From the NCBI GenBank assembly GCA_022828595.1, contig JAKGHH010000007.1:61492727-61556726 (forward strand): a DNA stretch of 64,000 bases. The letters run 5' to 3'. The translations under genes and the position numbers were made by a program. A model generated the notes under the pieces. The model had not been told where the DNA came from. It ran no database searches and saw only the letters and a list, made by a program, of their open reading frames with translations. Shown here one piece after another: positions 1 through 10,793 of this stretch (the first letter of the stretch is position 1; each line of letters starts with the position of its first letter). This stretch comes from Nelumbo lutea. Taxonomy: Eukaryota > Streptophyta > Magnoliopsida > Proteales > Nelumbonaceae.

Positions 1-37
1 CCCATCCTAGTTCACAATTTTCACTGCAAATTTATCC

Positions 38-451
38 ATGGCAACTCCCAAGTTCAATGCTGTGTGCTTCATTTTCTTTGTTCTCGTTAGTCTTTGTGCG
101 CTTTATGAATGTAAATCCAAGCTCTTGCCTATGTTCTTTTTTTTTTTTTTCTTAGTTGAGTTCTTATTAATGTTCAACATCATTGTTATATTACTGTTCT
201 TCTTGTTAATTTTATTGTGTGCTGAATGGTAAATAGGTAGGAAAGATGGAAATAAGGAGCAAATTTCGAGAATGGATCCCATGGAGAAGATGAAGGGTGG
301 TATAAAGCTAAACATTCCGCCATGTCTTCCGTACCAATGTAATCCTGGTAGAGTAAAATGTTGGTGCTGCATAACAGTTCGCCAGGGGCATTGTTGGATC
401 AATAAAGATGATTGCATCAACACCTGCCCTCCGCCTTCCCCCCCAGGATGA
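38..451 (+). CDS. ESF1-like secreted cysteine-rich peptide (two exons)
   Basis: Exon 1 is 38-110 and exon 2 is 237-451, with a GT-AG intron at 111-236. The phase-1 junction restores one frame of 95 codons. Residues 1-24 are a hydrophobic signal peptide (VCFIFFVLVSLCALY core). The mature part ends in eight cysteines spaced C-x4-C-x6-C-x-CC-x7-C-x6-C-x3-C, followed by a short proline tail and TGA. This spacing, with an aromatic residue between the third and fourth cysteines (CWCC), fits the EMBRYO SURROUNDING FACTOR 1-like family: small secreted apoplastic peptides, some of which act in early embryo and suspensor patterning in Arabidopsis. The intron lies just after the signal peptide, as is common in plant cysteine-rich peptide genes. 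A naive reading through the intron gives a spurious 64-residue frame. Only 37 bases of upstream sequence are in the window, so the promoter is out of view. Family assignment is by pattern recognition; the particular paralogue cannot be named. Confidence 0.82.
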
Positions 452-1078
452 GGCATTTCCATGATAATTAAGCTTTCCTCATCGCTATCAACCCAGCCTC
501 AATAGAATTAAAGTTTAAAATAATGGAGTGCTACATTATGTTTTTTTGGGTTTTATGATTACATAGCATAAATAAACTTACAGTTCTCTCTCTCTGTATA
601 CAAGGACTCTTTGGATATCATCTATAAAAGTGGGACTCTGGAAAGATAAAGGATGCGATTTTACTCTGTTATCAATTCTCCAAACCGGTTATAAGATAGA
701 TTGTACCTAACCATAACAACAGGTGAAATTTGTTAAAACTCTGGAAATGGAGAATATATATTGATTTGATAGCATTTTAATTCTGTAGTAATTTGAGCAA
801 AGGGGGGAACTGTGTCTTTTCATCTTTATTTTCAACAAATTATTACTACAGAGTGTTGGTGCTGCCACACTCATGGTCTATTTTTATCATATTTCTGTTT
901 TCTTTCTTGGATGCTCTTCTCTTATCCTCCTAATCAACTAAATTCCATAACAAATGGCATGGCATCAGAGCATCATCGTTCAAGATCTGATTACCACTCA
1001 TTTTCTTCCTTTTCCTCACCTAGATTAATCCTTGAGGTGACTGAGAATGGTTTTAGATCTGCTCATCTAACTTTCCAC
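452..1078. other. 3' flank of the ESF1-like gene, no further gene seen
   Basis: AATAAA at 571-576, about 120 bases after the stop codon, is a plausible polyadenylation signal. The rest is AT-rich. The open frame at 812-1153 has no recognisable domain and runs into the MITE at 1082, so it is not called. Confidence 0.4.
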
Positions 1079-1081
1079 TTA

Positions 1082-1210
1082 GGCTATGTTTGGTTTGAAG
1101 GAACAGGTAGGGAAAGGAAGGGAAAGGTGAGGAAACCTATACAAGGTTTATAAATGTTTTCCCACCTTTCTCTTCCTTTTCATACTTTTTCCTTCAAACT
1201 AAATACAACC
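1082..1210. mobile_element. Tourist-like MITE, 129 bp
   Basis: The left end GGCTATGTTTGGTTTGAAGG (1082-1101) is inverted at the right end (1189-1210 reads GGTTGTATTTAGTTTGAAGG on the minus strand). Both ends are flanked by the trinucleotide TTA (1079-1081 and 1211-1213). GG-starting inverted ends with a TTA duplication and no coding capacity are typical of PIF/Harbinger-derived Tourist MITEs. The interior is purine-rich on the plus strand. Confidence 0.7.
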
Positions 1211-1213
1211 TTA

Positions 1214-2045
1214 AGGTTTCATTTTCTCTTCATTTTTTTCTTGATTATAAGACCAAGTTTTTATTCCTTTGGGTGTTCCAAACCATTGACGGTGGCATAA
1301 GTGCTTCTACAAGCAATTTGGGGTTGTTTCAGATTAATTGTGAAATGTTGTGCTCGATTTTTACTGCTATTGGAAATGAAAATTGGGATTAAGTGTAAAC
1401 CGGTACGTCATATTTTCTATAGAAGTTCTGTTTCAATGGAATTTGATTGATTAATTACATGGAAAAACACACTTCACAGTCATCTTGAAAACTAGTTATG
1501 AAATTCCCAACAAAAACTCTATTTTTACTTGTTTTCTTTTCTTTCAAGCCTTGTCCCACATTGAAAGATTATTGATTAAGAGTTTGTTTAATTACTTAAA
1601 GTTATAGAAAGGAAAGTATAGAGACTTGCTACATCACAATGCATGCACACGCGGCGCAATGAAGCACACTTTGCTTGCACTTGCATGGTTTTCCAGAAAT
1701 AGTGTTAGTTTTTTTGCATGATAACACTAGATGAGATGAATCAAACCGAAGATTGAAATTTATATAGAAATCGCAAGTCACAGATTTGCAATATCGCAAG
1801 TACATTGCAATTTGCAAAATCACAAATAGAAGATTCTATGATTTGCAAAATCACGAATCACAAGAGTTGCGATTTGCAAAATTATAGATTGCAGACTATG
1901 GTACATTTATCTCACAATCATTCCTTGATCGGGTGTGATCGAGAGACACTATTTAAGCATTAACATTCACTAACCGTTAATTAACTAAGAAGAGTCATAA
2001 CTGCGGCTAAATGAGTCTATTGACTATTGCTATAGATCCCTACCC
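1214..2045. other. Non-coding spacer with a TTGCAAAATCAC-type degenerate repeat
   Basis: No gene is seen. Between about 1765 and 1880 a short motif around TTGCAAAATCAC recurs four to five times with substitutions, giving a low-complexity, imperfectly tandem tract. The rest is unremarkable AT-rich spacer. Confidence 0.45.
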
Positions 2046-3497
2046 TAAGCTTTCGTAAAACTACCCTTATGGTTTAGCTAATTGAATAAGTGTACCCTTA
2101 CTTTTTGAAAATTGACGAAATGCTACCCTATTGTTTTGAACAATTAACTAACTCTATCCTTACCATTAAAGTCTATTAATATTCCGTCAAAACTCATTCG
2201 ACATGTGATATTTAATTTTAGAAACCTAATTTTACCCTCCACCTCCCTTCCCCTCTTTCTCTCTCCCCTTCTTTTTGCTGTTGGGTTCAGACACACAGAG
2301 TACAGGACATGAGAATTAGCTCATGCTGAAAGGAGGGGTTTCACCGTGCTCTTTGTCTTGCTAAAGCTATCCGAAGCTCTGAACACCGGTGACCACTACA
2401 ACATCTTTGAAGCTCTTTGTCTTACAATGACCGCCCAACCACTGCAACTCCTCTCCCACTGCAATCTCCTCTCCCTCCATCCCTCTCTCTCCTATCGGCC
2501 ACTCTAGTTAGATCGCCACCAGTAGCCCCTTTCTTCTCGCCATCAGAAATCCTGTTGCAGTGGCGATGATATTCCTAAGCTCATAACACTTCTAGTGTTC
2601 AGCCGTAGAGACAACCAACTCGGGATCCCAATGGGTTAACTCCCTCCCTCCTTCCCCTTTGTCTGCTATTCATCGCTCCGGTTAGACCACCACCGGAAGG
2701 CCCTTTCCTCTCACCGTAAAAAACCCTGTTGCAGCGGCGACAGTATTCCTAAGCTCAGAACACTTCTAGTGTTCAGACGCAAAGACAACCAACTCGGGAT
2801 CCCAATGGGTTAACTCCCTCCATTCCTCCCTCTCTCTCTCTCTCTCTCTCCTGTTCGCCACTCTGGCTAGACCACAACTGGCAACCCCTTTCCTCTCGCT
2901 GTCAGAAACCTGTTGTAGCAGCGGCGGTATTCTTAAGCTCAGAACACCTCTAGTGTTCAGTAAAAATAGCCAACTCAGGATCCCAATGGGTTAACTCCCT
3001 CCCTCTCTCTCCTGTTCGTCGCTCCGGTTAGACCGCCACCGACAGCCCCTTTCCTCTCGCCGTCGGAAACCCTATTGCAGTGGCAGAAATATTCCTAAGC
3101 TCGGAACATTTCTAGTATTCAACCACATAAACCCCTCCTGTCCAAGTCTAAGTGACATTATTCTATCAAGTTGACTAACCAAAATCTTTCTTATTTTTAA
3201 CACTAGTTTCAGCTTCTTATCAGGTTAAAGAGCGTTGTCAAAGGCAAGTTCTTTTCTTCTCCTGATAGCAACTGCTATTGGGTGAAATGGACTAGCATTT
3301 CTTTCCCCTTTTTCTTGTTTTATTTTGAAAATTTGAAGAAGAATAAAAGATAAAATAGTCTTCTTGTTGCACTAACGTAAAGGAAGTATTAGTCAATTAT
3401 CAGAAACAATAGGGGTGGTGTTAGTCAATTTTCAAATAATAAGGGTACACTTAGCCAATTAGCTAAACCATAAGGGTAGTTTAAGAAATTTACCCTT
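2046..3497. mobile_element. Long-TIR non-autonomous element, about 1.45 kb, Mutator-like
   Basis: About 115 bases at 2046-2165 are repeated in inverted orientation at 3380-3497. The best block is CTACCCTTATGGTTTAGCTA at 2061-2080, whose reverse complement lies at 3459-3478. Long terminal inverted repeats without transposase coding suggest a non-autonomous Mutator-like element. The outermost bases and target duplication are not clear, so the borders are good to about 15 bases. The interior is GC-richer than its surroundings and consists largely of the tandem array described separately. An alternative is a foldback element. Confidence 0.65.
2480..3125. repeat. Tandem array of a roughly 175-180 bp unit inside the long-TIR element
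   Basis: The unit contains a CT-rich lead, a CGCCACCGG-like block, TTCCTAAGCTC, TCTAGTGTTC and GGGATCCCAATGGGTTAACT. GGGATCCCAATGGG-type anchors sit near 2622, 2796 and 2977, giving periods of about 174 and 181 bases. A fourth, shortened unit ends near 3125. A (CT)n run lies at about 2828-2850. Confidence 0.75.
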
Positions 3498-4401
3498 TTT
3501 TAATTTAATTTTTTCACAAGTTATAATAACTTAAAATTTTGTCCAAAATCCAAATAACATGTAATTGTTTTCAATTATTAAATAAAGTTATAATTTGTTT
3601 CAAATAACCTATTTTCCCTTCATTTATCCAAATTGAAATTAAATACAAAAAATAAAACATCAATTAGAAATAAAATATTAACATTTATTCTCCATTCAAA
3701 ACATTTAAGTCGCAAACACATTTCAAATTGATAAATTCCTTAGTACAAATTTCATCATCCATTCTCCTTGATACAAATTTCAATATGTAGTTTTCATTAG
3801 AAAACTTTATTTTCAAAAACTTCTTTTGCTTCTTCTCTCCAAATCCAATGTAGATTACACAAAGGATGAAAACAATCATAAATAAACCTGAATTAAACAA
3901 TTTACAAGAAAGAAAAATTATAAATAATAATAAGAATAAAAGGAAACATATAAATTCTAATAGAAAAAAAATGATTTGATAAAGCTTGAAATTCTACCAA
4001 ATTGGCATGAGATCCATACCCTTGCCATCTATCTTTGCCCAAATCCATCTCCTTTGTGAAACCCTATCAACACAAAAACCCAATTTCAGTATATATTTAA
4101 AACAGAAGCATCCTAGTCTAGAATAGGGTGAATAAAAACTTTTAATGAAGAAAAAAAAAGGAGTATTACCAAACATGCTTATAATTACACATGTGAACAC
4201 AATTTCCAATTGGATAATGGGCCTAATAGTAACCAACCAAAATCTTTTTGCCCTAGTCAGATAAGTGATAAATTATAATTATATGATTGATCTTGTGCTC
4301 ATAGCTTGGGGGTAACCCTTCCCCAAGCATTACAAAGACAAACCTAATAGACACTAGCTTAGTTGAGAGCCAAGAAATAACCGCCTTGAGTAACATGTGA
4401 G
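3498..4401. other. AT-rich spacer, nothing recognisable
   Basis: This stretch is strongly A/T-biased with scattered homopolymer runs. Two minus-strand frames (3685-3900 and 3994-4236) have no domain, no sensible splice context and A-run-derived lysine/phenylalanine composition. No gene is called. Confidence 0.4.
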
Positions 4402-4974
4402 TAGGGGTGACAATTTTTCACCCAACCCACCTAGTATCTAACCCACCCAACCTGCCCATTTACTTGGCGGGTTGACTCAGTGTTCACATACTTTGAATCT
4501 TTTGTTTACGTTGGACCCGATTCGGGTCAATCGATCTGGTCCCAAACTTATGCACAAACCTGATATGGTCTGGTCCAAGTCAATTCACCATTCACTGAAT
4601 TAGTCCGGTCCGATCAGATTGATCTAAATCTAAATGGTTCAATCACTCTTGATGTGATTAGGTCAAACCCAAAATCCAAACATAGCCAAATGGCTTCGCC
4701 CTTATGTAAAAATAACATACATGTAATATGATTTGAACATTCACCACTTGTATAAATAGTAACTACAATTACCATCAAGCTATGACTAACTTGTTTGTTA
4801 AGAGAGAGTTAGTTTGTTTTTTAAGTCCATAAATATAAGATTAATGGGTTTGAGTTAAAAAGGGTTTAGGTTGAATCCAATCCATCTAATTTTATATAAT
4901 TGAGTCATTAATGGATTGGCGTATTAGATGAATTAGGTTAAAGCTCAACCCAACCCACCCAATTGCCACCCCTT
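4402..4974. mobile_element. hAT-like non-autonomous element, 573 bp
   Basis: The left end TAGGGGTGACAATTTTTCAC and the right end (minus strand AAGGGGTGGCAATTGGGTGG) form short inverted ends of the (C/T)AGGGGTG class typical of plant hAT elements. The flanking octamers CATGTGAG (4394-4401) and TGTGTGAG (4975-4982) agree at six of eight positions, both differences being transitions. A second copy of the right end (about 4990-5010) follows immediately, so an alternative end is possible. No coding. Confidence 0.55.
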
Positions 4975-5114
4975 TGTGTGAGCATGATCACCCACCCAAT
5001 TGCCACCCCTATATATGTGCTCTGCATGCTGCACCAATTTTCCTTGAAACGATAACTCTTAGTCTCAAACAATAAATCTTCTATTGTGTTGCTAACGTGG
5101 CAAGCCACCTGTAG

Positions 5115-5329
5115 TCTTAGAGACCAAACCAGCACCTCACAAAGTTAGTCATGATTAGCCAAGATTGGCTAACCAAGATTAGTTGGCCAATCAAGATTAG
5201 TTACGAGTTAGTTATGAATTTGTTAGCATTTTCTTTTTCCTTTCTTCCTCCCTTTTGTTGTATATAAACCCCTTCTGTATTACTCTTCAAGTAAACAAAA
5301 AGCACTATCTCTCTCTACAAATTCCAATA
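5115..5329 (+). repeat. 5' LTR of copia element A
   Basis: This is homologous to 9911-10106 over its length. It contains TATATAAACC (about 5271-5280), a likely TATA box, and ends ...ATTCCAATA before the primer-binding site. It carries an extra stretch of about 19 bases (around GGCCAATCAAGATTAGTT) that duplicates neighbouring sequence and is absent from the 3' LTR. The LTRs also differ by scattered substitutions, so the insertion is not recent. Confidence 0.9.
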
Positions 5330-5341
5330 TGGTATCAGAGC
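5330..5341 (+). other. Primer-binding site of copia element A
   Basis: TGGTATCAGAGC directly after the 5' LTR is complementary to the 3' end of plant initiator methionine tRNA, the usual primer for Ty1/copia elements. Confidence 0.9.
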
Positions 5342-6149
5342 GCTTCTCAGTTTCTATCGTTCTCCAGCGTCGCCATTGTCACAGACGCGCTCAAAGATAT
5401 TTGACTCTGTTTCTTGGAGTTCGGCACTAGCAGACTCCTCTGTTCTTGTTTTTTCACATTCAGACTCCTCTGTTCTTGTTTTTCACTATAGATCTCTGTG
5501 CATTCCGTTACGCATGGAGTTCGGCACTCAAAGATCTCCAACATCTCAAACATCTCCAACATTCCGTGATCTCCAACATTTCTGCGCATGGAGTTCAGCG
5601 CTCAAAGATCTCTGCGCATGGTTCTAAGGCTCTCCAGTCTCTGTGCATTCGATCAGCTAAATATCTTTGATCTCTGTTTTTCTTGATTATCTTTCATGAT
5701 CACAACATTGCATGTGTTTCGCTCTCCAGATTCTTCACATATAGATTAGTATATTTGAGTTCGCATGTGTTTCGCTCTTCTTGATAAATTTAGATACGTA
5801 TAGTTTCTTCCCATGAAGTAGATTATCATGAAGAGCCTCGATAGCAGCTAGGGCAGAGTTGCTATCATCAATGGACACATCAATATTCTTAACATATACG
5901 TTTGAATTGTTAACATATGCTTGCTGGGATATTTAGTTTCATAGATCATCTGGTTGATAGATCTTACTTCTTGGGGGACTGATCTTGATTCATGCCAGAT
6001 TTTTTTTTTTTTTTTTTTTTTGTGTTGAACAAGACAAAGAAACTTCATGTTACCAGTATCATGTTGAACATCTGGTAACATCATTTCTTCGGTTTTTTTT
6101 TTCTTGATGGACCCTTTGCCCAACATCAACAAATTGTTTTCTTTAGTGC
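5342..6149. other. Non-gag filler inside copia element A
   Basis: Recognisable gag begins only near 6150 (with a FNPVI-like segment), so roughly 800 bases occupy the place of the leader and gag N-terminal half. 5370-5680 is made of short shuffled repeats: CTCAAAGATCT recurs, GCGCATGGAGTTC recurs, and AGACTCCTCTGTTCTTGTTT occurs twice (about 5425 and 5462). 5727-5902 is an antisense PABP-like fragment. A T-run lies at about 6000-6021, and a hairpin with 10-bp perfect arms (ATGTTACCAG at 6047-6056, CTGGTAACAT at 6072-6081) follows. Confidence 0.6.
5727..5902 (-). pseudogene. Poly(A)-binding-protein-like RRM fragment captured in copia element A
   Basis: On the minus strand, one frame encodes an NVYVKNI segment (5902-5882), then ALAAIEALHDNLLHGKKLYV (about 5855-5796) followed by SKFIKKSE. 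After a one-base frame change it reads YTNLYVKNL (5753-5727). This order (end of one RRM with an alpha-helix and KKLYV strand, a KK-acidic linker, then a KYTNLYVKNL-like start of the next RRM) is the junction between adjacent RNA-recognition motifs of cytoplasmic poly(A)-binding proteins. The middle of the first RRM, including RNP1, is missing and the frame is broken, so this is a non-functional fragment. It lies antisense to the retrotransposon. Family recognition is by motif; the donor gene is not in this window. Confidence 0.6.
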
Positions 6150-9100
6150 TTCAACCCTGTGATTAAGTTTGATGAACCAAACTTCTGTGTTCTTGGCTCT
6201 AGGACAGGATCTAATTACAATCAAGGACCATTTGTTCCACAAAATTCGCAGCAATCTCAGAAAACATCATTTTTCTTCTAACTCTAGTTCAGGAACCACT
6301 AATTCAAGAAGGTCCTACACTAAAATAGGATCAAAGCCAATCTGTAGCCGTTGTAACACTCCAAGACATACAGTTGAAACTTGTTATAAAAAGCACGGAT
6401 ACCCAGTTGGCTATAAAGGAGGAAGAGGGAAATTTGGTTCAAGAGCTGCGCATGCCAACCAAGTTTCTTATAACAGTGAATTAGCAAATGAAGGCACAGA
6501 TGTTCTAGATTCTTCAATTCCTAACTCCACATCTAGTGTCCATAATGGATTTACTTCCGCCAATAGCATGGCCACCTCTCCAATTACCCAGGATCAATAC
6601 AATCAGCTTCATGAGTCTGCTTCAGCTAGTCAACCTTGCTCCTGGTTCTGCACCAACTCCTTTCTCAACACCTTAGGTCAATCAGTTAACATCAAACATT
6701 ATTCCAATTGCCAATGAATCAGGTAAATTCATTCTTTCATGCTCCATTGATAATAATGAGTCTCATCAAACCCAATGGATTCTTGATAGCGTGCTACTGA
6801 TCATATAACCAATAGCTTATCCAATTTTTCCACCTATGCACCTATCACAAATACACATGTAGTTCTACCCAATAACCAAAAGGTTTATGTTCCTTACATA
6901 GGAACTGTTATATTCTCTTCCAATTTGGTACTTCACAATGTTTTTTATATACCTCATTTTTCTTTCAATCTCATATATACTAGCAAGCTTACTGATTCAT
7001 ATCCTTATTGTCTCATTTTTCAACACAATCTTTGTATCCTCCAGGATCATCAATGCTGGAAGATGATTGGACTAGCTAAAAAGATTAATGGCCTCTACAG
7101 GCTTGTCCTACCTTCTATTTCTCATAATTTTTTTATTACTTATAATTTTGTTACTATTCCCTTTTGGAATAAGCCTAATCCCACTGATATATGGCATTTT
7201 AGGATAGTGCATTTGTCCAATACTCGATCAAAACTTTTGAGAGAATTGGATCATACTATTTCACTACCATCTTCAAATTACTGCTCTATATGCCACTATG
7301 CCAAACAAAGAAAGCTCTCATTTCCCATCAGTCAATCTACTTCTGCAAACTGTTTTGATCTGATTCACATTGATATATGGGGCCCCTTTTCCACTCCTTC
7401 CTTCTATGGCATAAGTATTTTTTGACAATAGTTGATGACAAGAGTAGATATACATGGATATACCTTATGAAAAGTAAATATGAAGCTAGACAACATATTC
7501 AAAACTTTTGTCTTTTGATTGAAACTCAGTTTTCTGCAAAAATAAAGTGTATTAGATCCAATAATGCTTTGGAATTTAATATGCCTGATTTTTACGCTTG
7601 AAGAGGTATAATTCATCAAACTACATGTGTATATACTCCTCAACAAAACTCTATTGTTGAGAGAAAACACCAGCACATTTTGAGTGTTGCCAAAGCCCTC
7701 AAGTTTCAATCACAACTTGCCCTTCCCTTCTGGTCTGACTGTATTTCTCATGCAGTCTATCTAATAAATAGAACTCCTTCCCCAATCATTTCAAACAAAA
7801 CTCCATTTCAACTTCTTTACCATACTACTCATTCATTTGATCATTTGAAAGTTTTTGGATGCCTTTGCTTTGCCTTTACGCTTGATACAAATAGAAGCAA
7901 GTTTGATACTAGAGCTGATCCTTGTGTATTTCTTGGCTATCCTTCTACAACTAAAGGTTTTCGTCTGTATAACTTCAGAACTACAAAGGTCATTGTCTCA
8001 AGAGATATTCATTTCCATGAATACTCTTTCCTTTTTTACTCTAATCCCCTTATAACAGATAACTCAGACTTTGTTCTACCAACAGAATATGAAGTTCCTT
8101 TAGCAGAACCCTCTCCACCTTCCTTTACACCTTCACCCACAAATTTTCTTAATCAGTCAGCACCTCTTATCACTTCAGATAATACCGACATTGATTCATT
8201 CCCCTTTACTAACATTTCACCAGACGCCCTACAAAGTACACATCCTGAAACTCAACCTAGAAGATCATCTAGACCTCATACACTTCCGTCATATCTTGAC
8301 CAATATCACTGTCAAATACCAAATCTTAAAGCCAATTCTATTTTCAAAACCTCCAACCCTCACCCCATATCCTCTACCTATTCCACTCACAAATTATCTT
8401 CTTCTCATAGGATATTTGCTACTAAAATCTCCCAAAGCAAAGATCCTAGAACTTACAATGAGGCTATAAAATCGCAATGCTGGAAAGATGCAATGGCACT
8501 TGAAATCAAAGCATTAGAACAAAATAATACTTGGTTTTTAACCGACTTACCTACAAGAAAACGTCCTATAGGCTGCAAATGGATTATCAAAACCAAGTAT
8601 CATGCCGATGGCAGCATTGAAAGGTATAAGACCAGATTAGTTGCCAACTATTAGAACTTTACTTGCCGTTGCAGCTATTAAAAATTGGCATCTGCATCAA
8701 CTGGATATTAGTAATGCCTTTTTACATTACATGAAGAAGTTTACATGACCCTTCCCCAGATTTTGAAACATATGATCCTTCTAAAGTGTGCAGATTAACT
8801 AAGTCCATCTATGGTCTTAAGCAAGCAAATAGACAATGGAATAAAAAACTCACCGATGCCTTGTTGTCTCAAGGATTCACTCAAGCAATTTCTGATACAT
8901 CTCTATTCACAAAATAAACCGGTTCTCATTTTTTAGCCTTGTTAACTTATGTTGATGATATCATTTTGACAAGTGATAACATTGATTTGATAAATAAAGT
9001 CAAAGAATTCTTACATGATACTTTTAAAATTAAAGACATCGGCCAACTCAAATCCTTTCTTGGCTTAGAAGTTGCCAGATCCACGAAATGGCATCAATCT

Positions 9101-9903
9101 CAGCCAAAGGAAGTATGTGATTGATCTTTTGGAGGAAACAAGTTTTATAAACAACAAGCCAGTATCTAACTCCTATGATTACCTCTCAAAAAACTTGATA
9201 AAGATACTGGTACCCCTTTACCAGATGTTACCTCCTACAGAAAATTAGTTGGCAAATTAATTTATTTATGCAGCACAAGGCCAGACATTTGTTTTGTTGT
9301 CCAACATCTTTCTCAATTTCTGGACTGCCCTACAGATCTTCATATGCAAGCCGCGCATAGAATTCTTCGATACTTAAAAGCTAGTCCTGGCCAAGGAGTG
9401 TTCTTCTCTACTTCATCATCTCTACAATTGAAAGCCTTCTCAGGTTCAGATTGGGCTTCATGCCCTAATACCAGGAGATCTATCACCAACCACTGTGTTT
9501 TTTTGGGAGATAGTCTAATATCTTGAAAATCGAAGAAGCAAAAAAATGTTTCAAAATCTTCCTCTGAAGCCGAGTATCGTGCACTTGCTACTGTTACATG
9601 TGAAGTTCAATGGATTATTTATTGAAAGACTTGCAGATTCCTCAAGTTGCCCCTGCTCTTGTGTTCTGTGACAATTGATCAATTCTTCACATTGCTCGTA
9701 ATCCAGTTTTTCATGAGCGTACAAAACATATTGACATAGATTGCCACATTGTACAGGAAAAGTTGCAAGCTGGTCTGATTCACCTAATGCCAATAGCTTC
9801 TGAAAATCAATTAGCTGACTGTTTCACTAAGCCCTTGCCACCTCACTCATTTCATAGTTCAATCTGCAAGGTGGGCATTCAAAATTTGTATGCTCCATCT
9901 TGA
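6150..9903 (+). pseudogene. Degenerate copia gag-pol (element A)
   Basis: In order: a gag C-terminus with a CCHC knuckle (C-x2-C-x4-H-x4-C in the frame at 6169-6717, residues about 59-72); a protease active site at about 6777-6800 broken by a one-base loss just after the DS codons; pre-integrase HHCC region (WHF..H..., about 7190-7310); integrase core split by a frameshift near 7415, in which the second catalytic Asp reads Asn (RSNNALEF, about 7555-7580) while the final Glu (SIVERKHQ, about 7650-7675) remains; reverse transcriptase N-part to 8654, a deletion at about 8650, then YVDD (8948-8959); RNase H with AEYRAL near 9560-9580; and a C-terminus ending in TGA at 9901-9903, overlapping the polypurine tract. 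At least six frameshifts or stops are visible. Confidence 0.9.
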
Positions 9904-9910
9904 GGGGGGC

Positions 9911-10106
9911 TATTAGAGACTAAACCAGCACCTCACAAAGTTAGTCCCGATTCGCCAAGATTGGCTAACCAAGACTAGTTATGAGTTAATTATGAGTTTG
10001 TTAGGATTTTCTTTTTCCTTTCTTCCTCACTTTTGTTGTATATAAACCCCTTCTTTATTACTCTTCAAATTAACAAAAAAGCATTATCTCTCTACAAATT
10101 CCAATA
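9911..10106 (+). repeat. 3' LTR of copia element A
   Basis: This is 196 bases, starts TATTAGAGAC after the purine tract, ends CCAATA and is followed by the TGTAG target duplication. It contains the same TATATAAACC box as the 5' LTR. Confidence 0.9.
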
Positions 10107-10338
10107 TGTAGCACAAACCTTTCTTTCTTGACCTCAGTATTCAGCTAAGGTATCCACTAGATTGCCCCACTTCCTTGCATCCCCTCCTTGGAACCATTCA
10201 AATGCTGATTTTATTAACTATCTGGATTCTGGTAGGTAATTTAATACAAAATGACTGAATGAAGTATTAAAAATAAGCCCATTTCTGCTATATCACATCA
10301 CTCTATATTTAGAGGACGTAAACAAAATTTGATTATAA
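10107..10338. other. Spacer between copia element A and a MITE
   Basis: Nothing recognisable. It continues the pre-insertion sequence to the left of 5110. Confidence 0.35.
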
Positions 10339-10790
10339 GGTTACGTTTGTTTGGGGTAGAAAATCGAACTGGGGTAAATTTTACATTCCAGTTCAATTTT
10401 ATTAGCATTTGGTAAACTTGTAATTTTACACCGAAAATCAGTGTAAAATTACACTTTGATTTAAATTTACATTGATAACCGATGTCAATGTACTTATTAC
10501 ATCTCTCTCTCTCCTCCTTCTCCTGATCTCCATTTGGGTGCAACCCCATTGTTTCTCTCTCTCCCTCCATGGCTACATCTTGTCGTGCCTAGGCAGTTCT
10601 CTCTCTCTGTCTCTCTCTCCCCCTCTCCCTCTCTGATAAATCTCCCGCTACAACAAACCAGAAAACAGGGTAACCTCTAACCAAACAGGATGAATGTAAA
10701 TGGGCACAATGGCCGGTCCGTGTTTTACTCTCACCGAACCATATGCCTCAACTCCATCGGTGTAAAAGTTTATTTACACCGGAAACAACC
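10339..10790. mobile_element. PIF/Harbinger-type MITE, 452 bp
   Basis: The left end GGTTACGTTTGTTTGGGGTA and the right end (minus strand GGTTGTTTCCGGTGTAAATA) are inverted and imperfect. TAA flanks both sides (10336-10338 and 10791-10793). The interior repeats ACACCG/GGTGTAAA motifs and carries CT microsatellite tracts (about 10501-10520 and 10596-10632). No transposase. Confidence 0.55.
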
Positions 10791-10793
10791 TAA

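Larger units (their letters stand above)
5115..10106 (+). mobile_element. Ty1/copia retrotransposon A, complete borders, decayed
   Basis: LTRs at 5115-5329 and 9911-10106 flank a degenerate gag-pol. The 5-bp target duplication TGTAG is present on both sides (5110-5114 and 10107-10111). A primer-binding site follows the 5' LTR directly, and a polypurine tract (GAGGGGGGC) precedes the 3' LTR. Domain order is CCHC knuckle, protease, integrase, reverse transcriptase, RNase H, as in Ty1/copia. The N-terminal half of gag is missing and is replaced by foreign filler (see the PABP-like fragment). Many stops and frameshifts rule out autonomy. Confidence 0.93.

Noticed and set aside
5376..5670. Overlapping plus-strand frames with repeated SALKDLCAW-like words
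   Set aside because: They arise from short shuffled repeats in the filler of copia A; no domain and no shared frame.
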